Shown: piece by piece, positions 40,025-49,819 of the stretch | Layout: each line of letters begins with the position of its first letter | Position numbering within the stretch: position 1 is the stretch's first letter | Assembly: GCF_007667425.1 (NCBI RefSeq) | Contig: NZ_VDRC01000002.1 | Span: forward strand, 1,112,302 to 1,176,301 | DNA length: 64,000 bases | Direction of reading: 5' to 3' | From: Microbacterium sp. 1.5R | GTDB taxonomy: Bacteria; Actinomycetota; Actinomycetes; Actinomycetales; Microbacteriaceae | Notes under the pieces: model-generated | What the model was told of the DNA's origin: nothing | The model's database searches: none | What the model saw: only the letters and a program-made list of their open reading frames with translations | Position numbers and translations under genes: made by a program

Positions 40025-41380
40025 GTGTCTGCCAACGAGCCCGCGAAGCCGACTCCCCCCGTTCCCGCTCCCCCGGCGAAGCCCATGCCGCGGAAGCTCC
40101 CCACGCCCGCAGCCGTCGCGCCGGCCTCCGCCGCGACCCCGACGCCGTCGACCGATGCCGCCGAGTGGGGCCGGGTCGCTGACGACGGCACGGTCGAGGT
40201 GCGCGAAGGCGAGACATGGCGGGTCGTCGGTCAGTACCCAGACGGCACTCCCGACGAGGCGCTCGCCTATTTCGCTCGTAAGTACGACGACATCGCGTTC
40301 AAGGTCGTCGCCCTCGAACAGCGCCATCAGGCCGGCGGCGCCGCGGCGTCCGACCTCGTGAAGCAGGCCGCCCATCTCATCGAGGAGGCGACGGACGCTG
40401 CGGCCGTCGGCGACCTCGCAGGTCTGCGCGATCGCCTGAACGCGTTGACATCGTCTCTCTCCGAGGCCACCGCGCAGGAGGCGCAGCAGGCGAAGGAGCT
40501 CGTCGAGCAGGCCGTCGCCGAGCGCACTGCGCTGGTCGAACGCGCGGAGGCCATCGCGGCACGCGACCTCTCGAAGGTGCAGTGGAAGCAGGTCACCGCC
40601 GACCTGAACGAGCTCTTCGAGACCTGGCAGGCGCAGCAGCAGAACGGCCCTCGCCTGTCGAAGGGCATCTCGCAGCAGCTGTGGAAGCGTTTCCGCGACG
40701 CCCGCTCGACCGTCGACAAGGCACGCCGCGCGTTCTACTCCGAGCTCGACGACTCGCACAAGACCGCGCGCGACGCGAAGACACGGCTCGTCGAGCGTGC
40801 CGAAGCCCTCGCGCCGCGCGGAGTGGACGGCATCCCCTCGTATCGCAGTCTTCTCGACGAGTGGAAGAACGCCGGACGTGCCGGACGCAAGGCCGACGAC
40901 GCACTGTGGGCGCGTTTCAAGGCTGCAGGCGATGCGCTCTATGCCGCGCGTGCCGAGCAGGCGGCCGCCGAGGAGGCGGACTCCGCTCCCAAGATCGAGG
41001 CACGCCAGGCCCTCCTCGAAGAGGCCAAGGCCGTGGCCGACGAACGCGACATCAAGCGGGCTCGGGCCCTGCTGACCCGCATCCAGCGCCAGTGGGACGA
41101 GGTCGGGCGCGTCTTCCCGCGCGACAAGGAGCGAGCTCTCGACGACCGCCTGCGCGTAGTCGAGCAGGCGCTCAAGGCGCGCGAGGACGTGGACTGGAAG
41201 AAGAACAACCCCGAGACGAAGGCCCGAGCCAACGACATGAGCTCGCAGCTCCTCGAGGCGATCGAGAAGCTCGAGTCGGAGTTGGCGGCGGCCGAGAAGT
41301 CCGGCGACAAGCGGGCGGTCAAGGCCGCTTCCGAGGCGCTGGAGGCACGTCGCACCTGGCTCAGCGCCCTGGGCGGCTGA
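40025..41380 (+). CDS. DUF349-domain protein
   Basis: The 451-residue protein begins with a Pro/Ala-rich segment of about 50 residues. The remainder is helical with repeated DUF349 units: VTADLNELFETWQ with LWKRFRDARSTV, YRSLLDEWKNAG with LWARFKAAGDAL, and LLTRIQRQWDEVG. These units of about 75 residues are predicted coiled-coil hairpins. The role is unknown; in some bacteria such proteins lie near relA, as here. The GTG at 40025 is preceded by AAGGAG seven bases upstream, a strong start. Confidence 0.85.
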   Translation: MSANEPAKPTPPVPAPPAKPMPRKLPTPAAVAPASAATPTPSTDAAEWGRVADDGTVEVREGETWRVVGQYPDGTPDEALAYFARKYDDIAFKVVALEQRHQAGGAAASDLVKQAAHLIEEATDAAAVGDLAGLRDRLNALTSSLSEATAQEAQQAKELVEQAVAERTALVERAEAIAARDLSKVQWKQVTADLNELFETWQAQQQNGPRLSKGISQQLWKRFRDARSTVDKARRAFYSELDDSHKTARDAKTRLVERAEALAPRGVDGIPSYRSLLDEWKNAGRAGRKADDALWARFKAAGDALYAARAEQAAAEEADSAPKIEARQALLEEAKAVADERDIKRARALLTRIQRQWDEVGRVFPRDKERALDDRLRVVEQALKAREDVDWKKNNPETKARANDMSSQLLEAIEKLESELAAAEKSGDKRAVKAASEALEARRTWLSALGG

Positions 41381-41441
41381 TCTCTCCACAGACTGACCCC
41401 GACGAACGGATGAGCGGGATGCGGTGCGCCACACTGGCGTG

Positions 41442-41993
41442 ATGCATCCCGCTCTCCTGTATCTGCCGGGCGGCCGGCTCACTCTCTCCGAACTGTCCGC
41501 CGCCCGCCTCGACGGGCATCTGGTGGAGCTCGGCGAGGGCTACGTCCCCGCGGATCTCGTGGACTCGCCGTCGGCGCGAGCCGCGGCCATCGCCGAGCTC
41601 GTCCCGACGAACACGGCGGCATCCGGCCCCACCGCCGCGTGGGTGCACGGCGCCGGTGCGACTCCCCCAGCACGTCACCACATCAGGCGGGCCGTCACGC
41701 GGCGCCTTCGTCTCGACGTGCCCCCGCGGGTCGTCCTGCACGACACCGCCCTGCCGGATGATCACGTGGTGAGCCTGGGAGGCATCCTCGTCATGACGCC
41801 GTTGCGGACAATGGTCGATCTGGCGCTCGTCCTGCATCGTGAGCCTCTGCGATTGCCATGGATCGAGCTCCTCGCAGACACCGACCCTGCATTGCTCGTC
41901 GAAGCGGTGGCGACGATCGACCGCATGCGACGCGTGCCAGGCGCCAGAGCCGGACGGGCGGCCCTGCAGAGAGCGATGCTCAGGACGAGGTGA
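41442..41993 (+). CDS. AbiEi-like protein (type IV toxin-antitoxin antitoxin family), no partner gene
   Basis: The 183-residue product resembles the second half of AbiEi-type proteins: SGPTAAWVHGAGA (like SHxSAAxLHG), RLDVPPRVVLHDTALPDDHVVSLGG and MTPLRTMVDLAL. AbiEi proteins are transcription-repressing antitoxins, but no AbiEii-type nucleotidyltransferase is next to it and the N-terminal winged helix is weak. I start at the ATG at 41442 (MHPALLYLP); an ATG at 41424 is also in frame. The end overlaps the convergent relA by 14 bases. The family call is my reading of the motif pattern. Confidence 0.5.
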   Translation: MHPALLYLPGGRLTLSELSAARLDGHLVELGEGYVPADLVDSPSARAAAIAELVPTNTAASGPTAAWVHGAGATPPARHHIRRAVTRRLRLDVPPRVVLHDTALPDDHVVSLGGILVMTPLRTMVDLALVLHREPLRLPWIELLADTDPALLVEAVATIDRMRRVPGARAGRAALQRAMLRTR

Positions 41994-44229
41994 CGCGGTA
42001 CACGTCGTACACCGCATCGATGCGCCGGACCGCGTTGAGGACGCGGTCGAGGTGCACCGCGTCACCCATCTCGAACACGAACCGACTGAGAGCGAGGCGC
42101 TCGTCCGTCGTGCTCACGGTCGCAGACAGGATGTTCACGTGGTGCTCGCTGAGAACGCGGGTGACGTCCGACAGCAGTCCCGATCGATCGAGCGCCTCGA
42201 CCTGGATCTGCACGCGGAAGACGCTCTTCGTCGTCGGAGCCCAGGAGACTTCGACGAAACGGTCCTCCTCGCTCGACAGCGCCTTCACGTTCACGCAGTC
42301 GGAGCGGTGCACCGAGACGCCGCTCCCGCGCGTCACGAAGCCCACGATGTCATCACCCGGCACCGGGGTGCAGCACTTCGCCACCTTCACCAGGATGTCG
42401 GATGCGCCCCGGACCAGCACTCCGGAGTCCCCCGCGCGCGGCTCTCGCGAGGGCATCGAGCCGGGAAGATCGATCGGCCCGGTCGCCGGGTCGTCGGTCG
42501 CGACGAGTGCGGTGACCTTCTCGAGGACGGACTGCGTCGAGACGTGTCCTTCGCCGACGGCGGCATAGAGACCGGAGACGTCTTCGTAGTGGAGCTGATG
42601 CGCGACCTCTGCGAAGGAGTCCTGGTTCATCAGGCGCTGCAGCGGCAGGTTCTGACGGCGCATCGCCCGTGCGATGGACTCCTTCCCCTGCTCGATCGCC
42701 TCTTCGCGGCGCTCCTTCGTGAACCAGCCACGGATCTTGTTCCGGGCACGAGTGCTCTTGACGAAGCCGAGCCAGTCCTGGCTCGGACCCGCGTCGGGGT
42801 TCTTCGACGTGAACACCTCGACGACATCGCCGCTCTTCAGCTCGGACTCGAGGGGCACGAGGCGACCGTTGACCTTCGAGCCCATCGTGCGATGGCCGAT
42901 CTCGGTGTGCACCGCGTACGCGAAGTCGACCGGAGTGGCACCGGCGGGGAGCCCGACCACGCGCCCCTTGGGGGTGAAGACGTAGACCTCCTTCGCGCCG
43001 ATCTCGAAGCGCAAGGAGTCGAGGAACTCGCCCGGGTCGGCCGTCTCGGCCTGCCAGTCGGAGATGTGCGCCAGCCAGGCCATGTCGCGGTCGGCAGCAC
43101 GGACCTCCGCCTTGCCGCCGTTCATCCGCTCCTTGTACATCCAGTGCGCCGCGACGCCGTACTCGGCCTGCTGGTGCATCTCGTGCGTGCGGATCTGGAT
43201 CTCGACAGTGCGGCCGGCCGGACCGATCACCGTCGTGTGGAGAGACTGGTACAGGTTGAACTTCGGCGTCGCGATGTAGTCCTTGAAGCGACCGGGAAGC
43301 GGCGTCCACCGCGCATGGATCGCGCCGAGGACGGCGTAGCAGTCGCGCACGGATGCCACGAGGACGCGGATCCCGATGAGGTCGTAGATGTCGTCGAACT
43401 CACGACCACGGACGACCATCTTCTGGTACACCGAGTAGAGCTGCTTGGGTCGCCCGACGACCTTGCCGCGGATGCGGAGATCGCGCAGATCCTCGTCGAT
43501 CTCCTCGACGACCTGACCGAGGTACTTCTCGCGCTGCGGCGTGCGCTGAGCGATCAGGTTGTGGATCTCGTTGTAGATCTTCGGATGCAGGACGGCGAAC
43601 GACAGATCCTCGAGCTCGGACTTGATGGCCTGGATGCCGAGTCGGTTCGCGAGCGGCGCGTAGATCTCGAGCGTTTCCTTGGCCTTCTTCGCCGCCTTCT
43701 CGGGGGGAACGAAACCCCAGGTCCGGGCGTTGTGCAGCCGGTCTGCGAGCTTGATCAGCAGTACGCGGATGTCCTTCGACATCGCGACGATCATCTTGCG
43801 GACGGTCTCGGCCTGAGCGCTCTCGCCGTACTTGACCTTGTCGAGCTTCGTGACGCCGTCCACGAGCATCGCGACTTCGTCGCCGAACTCGGCGGTGAGG
43901 TCGGTGAGCGCGTAGCCGGTGTCCTCGACGGTGTCGTGGAGCAGTGCAGCGGCGATGGCCCGCGGGCCGAGGCCCATCTCGCCGAGGATCTGGGCGACGG
44001 CGAGCGGATGGGTGATGTACGGCTCGCCGCTCTGGCGCTTCTGCCCCTCGTGCTTCTCCTTGGCGACCGCGTACGCCCGCTCGATCACCGCGAGGTCGCC
44101 CTTGGGGTGATTCGCTCGGACGGTACGGATCAGGTTGTCGAGGTCGTTGACGCGGGGCGCACGGGAGAAGATACGGGGAACCAGTCGCCTCAGGCTCGAT
44201 CCCTGCGACGTCGTCTGCGGTTCCGCCAT
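41980..44229 (-). CDS. relA: Bifunctional (p)ppGpp synthetase/hydrolase Rel
   Basis: The stringent-response enzyme makes and degrades (p)ppGpp. The 749-residue protein has the HD hydrolase domain (HPLAVAQIL, LHDTVEDT, about 50-200), the synthetase domain (RPKQLYSVYQK, FDDIYDLIGIRV, about 240-385), TGS (VYVFTPKGRVVGLPAGATPVDFAYAVHTEIG) and a C-terminal ACT domain (about 665-745). An intact HD site indicates both activities. Its end overlaps the plus-strand AbiEi-like gene by 14 bases. No apt gene lies between it and secF. Confidence 0.96.
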   Translation of the reverse strand: MAEPQTTSQGSSLRRLVPRIFSRAPRVNDLDNLIRTVRANHPKGDLAVIERAYAVAKEKHEGQKRQSGEPYITHPLAVAQILGEMGLGPRAIAAALLHDTVEDTGYALTDLTAEFGDEVAMLVDGVTKLDKVKYGESAQAETVRKMIVAMSKDIRVLLIKLADRLHNARTWGFVPPEKAAKKAKETLEIYAPLANRLGIQAIKSELEDLSFAVLHPKIYNEIHNLIAQRTPQREKYLGQVVEEIDEDLRDLRIRGKVVGRPKQLYSVYQKMVVRGREFDDIYDLIGIRVLVASVRDCYAVLGAIHARWTPLPGRFKDYIATPKFNLYQSLHTTVIGPAGRTVEIQIRTHEMHQQAEYGVAAHWMYKERMNGGKAEVRAADRDMAWLAHISDWQAETADPGEFLDSLRFEIGAKEVYVFTPKGRVVGLPAGATPVDFAYAVHTEIGHRTMGSKVNGRLVPLESELKSGDVVEVFTSKNPDAGPSQDWLGFVKSTRARNKIRGWFTKERREEAIEQGKESIARAMRRQNLPLQRLMNQDSFAEVAHQLHYEDVSGLYAAVGEGHVSTQSVLEKVTALVATDDPATGPIDLPGSMPSREPRAGDSGVLVRGASDILVKVAKCCTPVPGDDIVGFVTRGSGVSVHRSDCVNVKALSSEEDRFVEVSWAPTTKSVFRVQIQVEALDRSGLLSDVTRVLSEHHVNILSATVSTTDERLALSRFVFEMGDAVHLDRVLNAVRRIDAVYDVYRVTSS

Positions 44230-44297
44230 CCGCTCACCTCCCCAATCTCACCAGTTTACGCGTGCTCAGCGGGGTGCGGCCCCGCCGAGCGGGACGA

Positions 44298-45287
44298 TCA
44301 GACCTCGACGGCCGCGCGTTCGCGCGACTCGCGCACTCGCGCGTCGCGCGCCTTGATCTGCGGCTCGTTCTCGCGGAACAGCGAGTACAGCGGCGCCGCG
44401 ACGAACAGCGTCGAATAGGTCGCGACCAGGATGCCGACGAAGATCGACAGCGAGATGTCGGTGAGCGTCTCTGCGCCGAGCCAGAACGACCCGATGAAGA
44501 GGATCGCCCCCACGGGCAGCGCAGCGACGACCGACGTGTTGATCGAGCGGACGAGCGTCTGGTTCACGGCGAGGTTGACCGATTCGCCGAACAGCCTCGA
44601 GGACTTCTCGCCGTCCTCCGTCGTGTTCTCACGGATCTTGTCGAAGACGACCGTCGTGTCGTACAGCGAGTACGCGAGGATGGTCAGGAATCCGATGACT
44701 GCGGCCGGCGAGATCTCGAAGCCCGCCAGCGCGTAGACGCCGACGGTGATCACGAGCACGTCGAGCAGACCGAGGATGGCGGCGGCGGACATCTTCCACG
44801 TGCGGAAGTAGATGGCGAGGATGAGGAACGTCAGCGCCAGGAAGATCGCCAGGCCCCACAGCGACTGCTTGGTGACGTTCTCACCCCAGGCCGGTCCGAT
44901 GAAGGAAGAGGTGACGGCATCGGCGTCGACCTTGTACGACTCGGCGAGAGCCGCGGAAACCTGCTGGGTCTCCGCCGCGCTCATCTGATCGGTCTGGACG
45001 CGGATGTCGGATCCGTTGACGACGACCACCTTGGTGGCCGCCTCGGGGACGACGGTCTGCACGGCATCCGTCGCGGTTTGCTGGTCGGTCGTGTCGGGGG
45101 CCTGCACCGTGAACTGCGAGCCGCCGGTGAACTCGATCGAGAACTGGATCGGACGGATCAGGGGCACGAGGGCGGACCCCACAACGAGGGCGATCGCGAT
45201 GATGAACCAGAGGCGGCGCCTGCCGACGAACGGGAAGGACGTCTTACCCGTGTAGAGGTTGTTTCCGAACTCGTTCATGGAAGCCAT
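44298..45287 (-). CDS. secF: Protein translocase subunit SecF
   Basis: SecF pairs with SecD to drive late steps of Sec export with the proton gradient. The 329-residue protein has six membrane segments and the family motifs FTGGSQFTV, ILAYSLYDTTVVFDKIREN and LVRSINTSVVAALPVG. Double starts occur: GTG at 45290 directly before ATG at 45287. I prefer ATG because GGGGGA is better spaced from it. The start overlaps the secD stop. Confidence 0.95.
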   Translation of the reverse strand: MASMNEFGNNLYTGKTSFPFVGRRRLWFIIAIALVVGSALVPLIRPIQFSIEFTGGSQFTVQAPDTTDQQTATDAVQTVVPEAATKVVVVNGSDIRVQTDQMSAAETQQVSAALAESYKVDADAVTSSFIGPAWGENVTKQSLWGLAIFLALTFLILAIYFRTWKMSAAAILGLLDVLVITVGVYALAGFEISPAAVIGFLTILAYSLYDTTVVFDKIRENTTEDGEKSSRLFGESVNLAVNQTLVRSINTSVVAALPVGAILFIGSFWLGAETLTDISLSIFVGILVATYSTLFVAAPLYSLFRENEPQIKARDARVRESRERAAVEV

Positions 45288-47017
45288 CACGCGTCCCCCT
45301 CACTTCCGCTGCTGGTGCGTTTCTCACCGGCGAGTGCCTCGGCGCGCTTGCGCTCTGCGATGGTCTGACGGCGCTCGGCCTCTCCCCGCGAACGGGCGTT
45401 CTTCGCGGTGCGGCCCGTCGAGGTGGTCGCGACCTCGCGGAACTGCGACCGGCTGCGGTACACGGCTCCGAGGGACTCGGGGTCGAGCCCCGACAGCCTG
45501 TGTCCGCCACCGAAGAACTTCGTGCGGGCGAGGATCTGCATCACCGGGTGCGTGAAGATCACGAAGATCAACACGTCGATGACGGTCGTGAGACCGAGAG
45601 TGAAGGCGAAGCCCTTCACGGTGGCGTCGGCGAGGATGTAGAGCACCACGGCGGCGAGGATGTTGATCGACTTCGAGATGTAGATCGTGCGCTTCGCTCG
45701 ACCCCATCCGTCTTCGACGGCGGCGGTGATCGATTTGCCGTCTCGCAGCTCGTCTCGGATGCGCTCGAAGTACACGATGAACGAGTCGGCCGTGAATCCG
45801 ATCGAGACGATCAATCCGGCGACGCCCGCGAGCGAGAGCCGGAAGCCGAGGCGCCAGGCGAGGATGCAGATGACGACGTAGGTCAGCACCGCCATCACCG
45901 CGATCGAGGCGATGATCACCGTGCCGAGTGCGCGGTAGGAGAACAGCGAGTAGAGGGCGACGAGCGCGAGGCCGATGAGTCCGGCGATCAGACCGATCTG
46001 CAGCTGCTGCGTGCCGAGCGTGGCCGACACGGTGTCGGAGCTCTGCACCTCGAAGCTGAGCGGCAGGGCGCCGAACTTGAGCTGATCGGCGAGAGTGGTC
46101 GCGGTCTCCTGCGTGAAGCTCCCCGAGATGCTGGGGCGACCGTCGAGGATCTGACCGTTCATGACCGGCGCACTGATGACGGAGCCGTCGAGCACGAACG
46201 CGAACTGGTCGCGCGGCGAGAGGTTCGCGATGCGGTTCTGGTTCAGACGCGTGCTCACCTTGCCGAAGGCGTCGGTTCCGTCGGCGTTCATCGTCAGCTG
46301 CACGATCCACGCGCCCGAGCGCGGGTCGCGTCCGGCCGCGGCATCGGTGATCGCCTGACCGGTGAGCTCGGTCGGGCCGAGGATGTACTTGGCCTGACCG
46401 GTCGGGTCGCAGGCGATCAGCGGCTGATCGGCCGGCTCGCGGGACGGATCGTTCTCAGGATTGGTGCAGTCGTACGCCTGGAACTCCGCCGCCAGCTTCT
46501 CGCTCACCCAGGACAGGTCGCTCGGGTCAGTCGGCTCGGCGGTCGGGGTGTCGCTGAGGGAGTCGTCGGGCGTGGGGTACGGCGTCTCGTTGCCGTCCTC
46601 TCCGATGAACGTGTTGGTCCCGGCGGTGGTGGCGAGCACCGGGCGGAACTGCAGCTGCGCGCTCGACTGGATGCGCTCACGGGTCTGCTCGTCGGCCGCA
46701 CCGGGGATCTGCACCACGATGTTGCGGCCGCCCTCGGTCGTGATGTCGGCCTCGGCGACGCCCGACGCGTCGACACGCTGGCGGATGATCGCGGCGGCCT
46801 GGTCGAGCTGCTCGGACGACGGCGCTGCACCGTCTTCGGTCTCGGCGCTGAGGATGATCTGCGTGCCGCCCTGCAGATCGAGGGCGAGCTCAGGTGCCCA
46901 CGAGCTCTTCTGGAAGCCGTAGACGCCGATCGCATTGATGCCGAACAGGACGCCCGTCACCAGGAGGAGTCCGAGGAGGACCCGCCAGGCGTGACGGACC
47001 GGGGAGGAAGTGGCCAC
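45287..47017 (-). CDS. secD: Protein translocase subunit SecD
   Basis: The 576-residue protein has one N-terminal membrane span (about 12-32), a large extracytoplasmic part (LALDLQGGTQIILSAE, IIRQRVDASGVAE), and five more spans from about 330 with SIGFTADSFIVYFERIRDELRDGKS. The extracytoplasmic head has a Thr/Pro/Asp-rich insertion (about 140-175). The last 60 residues are a charged cytoplasmic tail. The start is GTG at 47017, 52 bases after yajC. Confidence 0.95.
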   Translation of the reverse strand: MATSSPVRHAWRVLLGLLLVTGVLFGINAIGVYGFQKSSWAPELALDLQGGTQIILSAETEDGAAPSSEQLDQAAAIIRQRVDASGVAEADITTEGGRNIVVQIPGAADEQTRERIQSSAQLQFRPVLATTAGTNTFIGEDGNETPYPTPDDSLSDTPTAEPTDPSDLSWVSEKLAAEFQAYDCTNPENDPSREPADQPLIACDPTGQAKYILGPTELTGQAITDAAAGRDPRSGAWIVQLTMNADGTDAFGKVSTRLNQNRIANLSPRDQFAFVLDGSVISAPVMNGQILDGRPSISGSFTQETATTLADQLKFGALPLSFEVQSSDTVSATLGTQQLQIGLIAGLIGLALVALYSLFSYRALGTVIIASIAVMAVLTYVVICILAWRLGFRLSLAGVAGLIVSIGFTADSFIVYFERIRDELRDGKSITAAVEDGWGRAKRTIYISKSINILAAVVLYILADATVKGFAFTLGLTTVIDVLIFVIFTHPVMQILARTKFFGGGHRLSGLDPESLGAVYRSRSQFREVATTSTGRTAKNARSRGEAERRQTIAERKRAEALAGEKRTSSGSEGDA

Positions 47018-47069
47018 GTGTGATCAGCTTTCTGAGATGCCGGAGTGCCGAGTGCTGCGCAGAGCGGTC

Positions 47070-47486
47070 TTACTTGTCGTCGGCGTCCCGCTCGAGACGA
47101 CGGCGCGTCTCCTCGGGGGTCTCGACGGCCGAAGTCTCCTCGATGACCGGGGTCTCCTCGACGACGACGGGAGCCTCGTCGCCCACGACGTCCACGCCGT
47201 CGGTGAGGTCCTTGGGCTCGACGATGCGGAGGATCGCCTGGCTGTGCACCTCGATGACGGTGCCGGGGGCGATCTCGACGAGCGCGGGCGAGTCGAGGTC
47301 GTCGTGGTCGTACGCCACGATCGTGCCGTAGATGCCACCCTGCAGGAGCACCTTCACGCCGGGAACCGTCTTGGTCGCCTTCTCCTCCTGCTCCGCCTTC
47401 ATCTGCTTCTGACGGCGACGGCCGTTGACGAACATGAAGACGACGAGGACGGCGAGGAGGCCGAAGAGGAGGATTTCCATGGGCAT
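47070..47486 (-). CDS. yajC: Preprotein translocase subunit YajC
   Basis: YajC is the small SecDF partner. The 138-residue protein has one N-terminal membrane helix (MEILLFGLLAVLVVFMFVN), a basic stop-transfer, the core GVKVLLQGGIYGTIVAYDHDD and a long acidic tail (about 90-130). I choose MPMEILL at 47486; the ATG six bases further in is also possible. It lies between ruvB and secD in the same direction. Confidence 0.9.
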   Translation of the reverse strand: MPMEILLFGLLAVLVVFMFVNGRRRQKQMKAEQEEKATKTVPGVKVLLQGGIYGTIVAYDHDDLDSPALVEIAPGTVIEVHSQAILRIVEPKDLTDGVDVVGDEAPVVVEETPVIEETSAVETPEETRRRLERDADDK

Positions 47487-47558
47487 GAGGGCAAGCGCCT
47501 TTCTCAGGTGCACGCACCAGCCATGGGCGCACAGTTCTATCGGGGGAAGTCTTCAGCG

Positions 47559-47564
47559 ATTATA
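47559..47564 (-). promoter_or_regulatory. Candidate -10 box for yajC-secD-secF
   Basis: A perfect TATAAT on the minus strand includes the ruvB TAA stop and lies 72 bases before the yajC start. It is the closest match to the consensus in the window's intergenic regions. The region 17 bases further upstream is GC-rich and offers no clear -35. Confidence 0.45.
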
Positions 47565-48585
47565 GGTCATCGAGGCGAAGCACCCCGTCGGGGTGTGCGA
47601 CGCCCAGATGCGCGTACGCCTCCGGCATCGCGACGCGGCCGCGCGGGGTGCGGCCGAGGAAGCCGATCCGCACGAGATACGGCTCGACGACGCTCTCGAC
47701 CGTCTCCCCCTCCTCGCCGACGGCGACCGCGAGCGTACTCAGCCCCACCGGGCCTCCGCGGAAACGACGGACGAGCGCCTCGAGCACGGCGCGGTCGAGC
47801 CGGTCGAGGCCGATCGGATCGACGTCGTACAGCTCGAGCGCGGCGCGGACGTCGTCGAGAGAGGCTGCTCCCCCGCCGTGCACCAGTGCATAGTCGCGCA
47901 CCCGGCGCAGAAGCCGGTTCGCGATGCGAGGCGTACCGCGCGAGCGGCGGGCGATCTCTGCGAGCGAGTCGCCGGGGAGGTCGACGCCGAGGACGAGCGC
48001 CGACCGCGCGATCACCTGCTCCAGCTCGGCCTCGTCGTAGAACTCCAGGTGGCCGGTGAAGCCGAAGCGATCTCGTAGCGGGTTGGGGAGCAGGCCCGAC
48101 CTGGTCGTCGCGCCCACGAGCGTGAACGGTGCCAGGTCGAGCGGGATGCTCGTAGCACCCGCGCCCTTGCCGACCATGATGTCGATGCGGAAGTCCTCCA
48201 TGGCGAGGTAGAGCATCTCTTCGGCGGAGCGCGCCATGCGGTGGATCTCGTCGATGAAGAGGACCTCGCCGGGCACGAGGCTCGACAGGAGCGCCGCGAG
48301 ATCGCCCGCATGCTGGATCGCCGGGCCGCTGGAGAGACGCAGCGGCCTCTCGCTCTCGTGCGCCACGATCATCGCCAGCGTGGTCTTGCCGAGCCCGGGA
48401 GGACCGGCGAGGAGGATGTGGTCGGGTGGCCGGTTCTGGATCCGGGCCGCGTCGAGCAGGAGCTGCAGCTGCCCTCTGACCTTCTGCTGCCCCACGAAGT
48501 CGCCGAGGCTGGTCGGCCGGAGCGCCCCCTCGATGGCGAGTTCGGTCTCGTCGACCGGCTCGGCGGCGTCGCGAGCGTCAGACAC
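47560..48585 (-). CDS. ruvB: Holliday junction branch migration helicase RuvB
   Basis: RuvB is the AAA+ motor that drives branch migration with RuvA. The 341-residue protein has Walker [10 protein letters not shown] (61-69), Walker [10 protein letters not shown], sensor 1 GATTRSGLL, the arginine finger in NPLRDRFGF and the winged-helix C-terminus ([13 protein letters not shown]). The GTG start overlaps ruvA by eight bases. Confidence 0.97.
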   Translation of the reverse strand: MSDARDAAEPVDETELAIEGALRPTSLGDFVGQQKVRGQLQLLLDAARIQNRPPDHILLAGPPGLGKTTLAMIVAHESERPLRLSSGPAIQHAGDLAALLSSLVPGEVLFIDEIHRMARSAEEMLYLAMEDFRIDIMVGKGAGATSIPLDLAPFTLVGATTRSGLLPNPLRDRFGFTGHLEFYDEAELEQVIARSALVLGVDLPGDSLAEIARRSRGTPRIANRLLRRVRDYALVHGGGAASLDDVRAALELYDVDPIGLDRLDRAVLEALVRRFRGGPVGLSTLAVAVGEEGETVESVVEPYLVRIGFLGRTPRGRVAMPEAYAHLGVAHPDGVLRLDDL

Positions 48586-49183
48586 GCGCCGGCCCCAGCA
48601 GCGCGAGGGTGCGGCGCAGCAGCGGGGCGACCGCTGCGCGCTCGGCCTCCGAGGCCTCCTCGGCAGTCTGCGCCGCGGCCTCGGCGGCGACCTTCTCCGA
48701 CCACCCGAGACCGACGAGCGCAGCGGTCACCTGGGCGACGACGTCCGACCCCGTGCCGGCCGCGGGCTTCGACACCGGACCGGTCGGCTGCACCTTACCC
48801 GCGAGCTGCACGACGATCAGTTTGGCCGTCTTGGGACCGATGCCCGAGACCCGACGGAACGGTGCGTCGTCTTCTGCGGTCACGGCCTCGGCGATCTGAT
48901 CCACCGTCAGGTGCGACAGCACCCCGAGCGCCGATTTGGGGCCGACGCCCGTCACGCTGATGAGCAGACCGAAGATCTCGAGTTCATCGCGCTGCGCGAA
49001 CCCGTAGAGCGACAACGCGTCCTCGCGGACGATCAGACTCGTGTGCAGCTGCACACGCTCCCCCACGGTCGCCGTGTGCGCCACATCGGTCGGCACCGCC
49101 ACCGAGAAGCCGACGCCCCCGACGTCGACGACGACGTGATCGGGTGACGCGTGCAGCACGGTTCCGTGCAGGGAGGAGATCAT
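48578..49183 (-). CDS. ruvA: Holliday junction branch migration protein RuvA
   Basis: RuvA tetramers bind four-way junctions and recruit RuvB. The 201-residue protein has the OB fold ([22 protein letters not shown]), the helix-hairpin-helix pair ([32 protein letters not shown]) and the RuvB-binding C-terminal helices ([16 protein letters not shown]). It starts ten bases after ruvC and overlaps ruvB by eight bases. Confidence 0.96.
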   Translation of the reverse strand: MISSLHGTVLHASPDHVVVDVGGVGFSVAVPTDVAHTATVGERVQLHTSLIVREDALSLYGFAQRDELEIFGLLISVTGVGPKSALGVLSHLTVDQIAEAVTAEDDAPFRRVSGIGPKTAKLIVVQLAGKVQPTGPVSKPAAGTGSDVVAQVTAALVGLGWSEKVAAEAAAQTAEEASEAERAAVAPLLRRTLALLGPARV

Positions 49184-49192
49184 GCCCTCAGC

Positions 49193-49774
49193 CTAGACGC
49201 GCGATCGTACGTATGTTCGAGCGACACGCTCGGCGTCCGCCCAGGCCCGCTGCGCCGGCGTAAGGGCGTCGCCTCCGGGGGCGGATGCCGCGCCGCGGCG
49301 CCACGCGTGGCACAGGGCGATCGCGAGGGCGTCGGCGGCGTCGGCCGGCTGCGGCGGCTCGTCAAGGCGCAGGATGCGCGCGATCATCGCCTGCACCTGC
49401 TTCTTGTCGGCGGAGCCGTAGCCGGTCACTGCCGCCTTGACCTCGCTCGGCGTGTGCGTGGCGGCCGGGAGGCCGGCCTCGGCGGCGAGGAGCAGCGCGA
49501 CGCCGCTCGCCTGCGCCGTCCCCATCACGGTGTGGGTGTTCTGCTGCGCGAAGACGCGCTCGACCGCCACGGCATCCGGCCGATGAGCCGCCAGCACCTC
49601 GCGGATGCCGGCGGCGACGGCTGCGAGACGCTCGCCGATCGGCGCATCCGGCGACGAGCGGATGACCCCTACGTGCACGAGCGTGCCGCGGCGCGCGCGG
49701 TCGACGTCGACGACTCCCACGCCGCAGCGGGTCAGGCCGGGGTCGATGCCGAGGACGCGGAGTGAGGAGGTCAC
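49193..49774 (-). CDS. ruvC: Crossover junction endodeoxyribonuclease RuvC
   Basis: RuvC cuts Holliday junctions. The 193-residue RNase H-fold protein shows the catalytic aspartate in [12 protein letters not shown] (D11), the glutamate in [11 protein letters not shown] and the final [12 protein letters not shown]. Its start is GTG, preceded by GGGGGAG. It follows yebC by 45 bases. Confidence 0.95.
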   Translation of the reverse strand: MTSSLRVLGIDPGLTRCGVGVVDVDRARRGTLVHVGVIRSSPDAPIGERLAAVAAGIREVLAAHRPDAVAVERVFAQQNTHTVMGTAQASGVALLLAAEAGLPAATHTPSEVKAAVTGYGSADKKQVQAMIARILRLDEPPQPADAADALAIALCHAWRRGAASAPGGDALTPAQRAWADAERVARTYVRSRV

Positions 49775-49819
49775 TCCCCCAGGCTATGTCTCGCGGCCGC
49801 GGACCCGGATCCGGCGCGC

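Noticed and set aside
41424..41441. ATG at 41424 as the start of the AbiEi-like gene
   Set aside because: It adds six residues (MRHTGV) with no support. The ATG at 41442 is also in frame and begins a more typical MHPALLYL; the choice is not certain.
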